From Patescibacteria group bacterium (GTDB lineage: Bacteria > Patescibacteriota > Gracilibacteria > UBA1369 > JAHJTR01), in the NCBI GenBank assembly GCA_018829865.1, contig JAHJTR010000016.1, positions 1 to 13,187 of the forward strand: DNA of 13,187 nucleotides, written 5' to 3'. The position numbers were made by a program, and so were the translations under genes. Below, piece after piece: positions 12,836-13,187 of the stretch. The notes below the pieces were generated by a model. It did no database searches, was not told where the DNA came from, and saw only the letters and a list, made by a program, of their open reading frames with translations. Every line of letters starts with the position of its first letter. Positions within the stretch are counted from its first letter, which is position 1.

Positions 12836-13187
12836 ATGGAAAAAACACAAGACTTGGAAACGCCGATAATCAAGAAAAATCTGCATGATGAATTTGTTAG
12901 GCTTGGGCGGGAGAGAAACCGGATAACTTATAAATTGTTGGCGTTGTTGCCTGAGATTAATCGGTTGAGGGTTTATGAGCAAAAAGGTTATGGCAATATT
13001 TATGAGTATGCTGCCAGAATTGCGGGATTGAGTCCCGGAGTGGTCAGTAAAGCTTTGAAGATTGAGGAGAAACTCAAAGACCTGCCACATTTGAAAGCGA
13101 AAGTTGAGACTCATGGAATAAATAAGGTCGGAATTGTTGTCGGTTTGGCGACCAAGGAGAACGAAAAGGATTTGGCTGAGAAAGTCG
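12836..13187 (+). CDS. N-terminal part of an HNH-nuclease-associated protein (cut by window edge)
   Basis: This is the only plus-strand gene; 117 complete codons are visible and the frame is open to the right edge. The start is ATG at 12836 (MEKTQDLETPIIKKN). Residues about 15-117 are helical and contain LLPEINRLRVYEQKGYGNIYEYAARIAGLSPGVVSKALKIEEKLKDLP, followed by LKAKVETHGINKVGIVVGLAT. This pattern (Leu-rich helix, x-Y-E-x-x-G-Y-x-N-I-Y-E-Y-A, G-L-S-x-G-x-V, then a G-I-N-K-V segment) matches, from memory, the N-terminal region of CPR proteins that carry a C-terminal HNH endonuclease domain, and loosely the DUF222-HNH group. The nuclease motif itself would lie off the window, so it is not seen. 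Codons are rich in G and T (many TTG Leu), unlike the minus-strand genes. No Shine-Dalgarno is evident. Role unknown; such genes are often multi-copy and possibly mobile. Confidence 0.6.
   Translation, partial: MEKTQDLETPIIKKNLHDEFVRLGRERNRITYKLLALLPEINRLRVYEQKGYGNIYEYAARIAGLSPGVVSKALKIEEKLKDLPHLKAKVETHGINKVGIVVGLATKENEKDLAEKV

Noticed and set aside
12545..13114. 189-codon minus-strand open frame
   Set aside because: It is antisense to the 12836 plus-strand gene, which shows family-like sequence. Its own product is compositionally odd and has no domain.
1..13187. tRNA, rRNA, insertion sequence or integrase
   Set aside because: I saw no cloverleaf-like sequence, rRNA stretch, transposase motif or paired terminal repeats with target duplication.

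Overview
This window looks like chromosomal DNA from an uncultivated bacterium, most plausibly of the Patescibacteria/CPR type (for example a Peregrinibacteria-like lineage). The basis is inference. Genes are compact, with short gaps and few clear Shine-Dalgarno sites. There is an archaeal-style V/A-type ATP synthase in the order H-I. One exported protein combines thrombospondin-type-3-like calcium motifs with three SLH repeats. At the right edge is the N-terminal part of an HNH-associated protein family that I recall as common in CPR genomes. TGA acts as a stop here (the yfhO-like gene ends in TGA just before a good terminator), so the TGA=Gly code of Gracilibacteria/SR1 does not fit.

Layout: every confident gene except the last is on the minus strand. 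From right to left along that strand: (a) efp, then 24 bp later a large exported SLH protein, ended by a GC-rich hairpin at 8741-8762; (b) a DnaQ-exonuclease/DinG-helicase fusion, then 16 bp later a YfhO-like multi-pass membrane protein with a TTG start, ended by a perfect 20-bp palindromic terminator at 3448-3467; (c) an unrecognised protein with its own strong promoter (2226-3377), made of 31-33-residue helical repeats, a Pro/Asn linker and a C-terminal domain; (d) a promoter, then V/A-ATPase subunits H and I, the latter running off the left edge. On the plus strand, a partial gene begins at 12836 and runs off the right edge.

The roughly 800-bp gap between efp and the plus-strand gene is the least ordinary part. 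It holds about five tandem copies of a 72-bp unit (12209-12569). Read on the minus strand, the array looks like a decayed ORF of 24-residue Pro/Ala/Thr/Gln-rich repeats, broken by one extra base and two CGA/CGG-to-TGA changes.

Working links: the cluster combines translation of polyproline stretches (EF-P), DNA repair (DinG), cell-surface and envelope proteins (SLH protein, YfhO-like GT-C protein) and ion-coupled ATP synthesis or hydrolysis. I see no single pathway or defence/mobile system joining them. The plus strand is G/T-rich in genes of both orientations and in the gaps, which suggests a replication-strand bias with most genes on the lagging strand.
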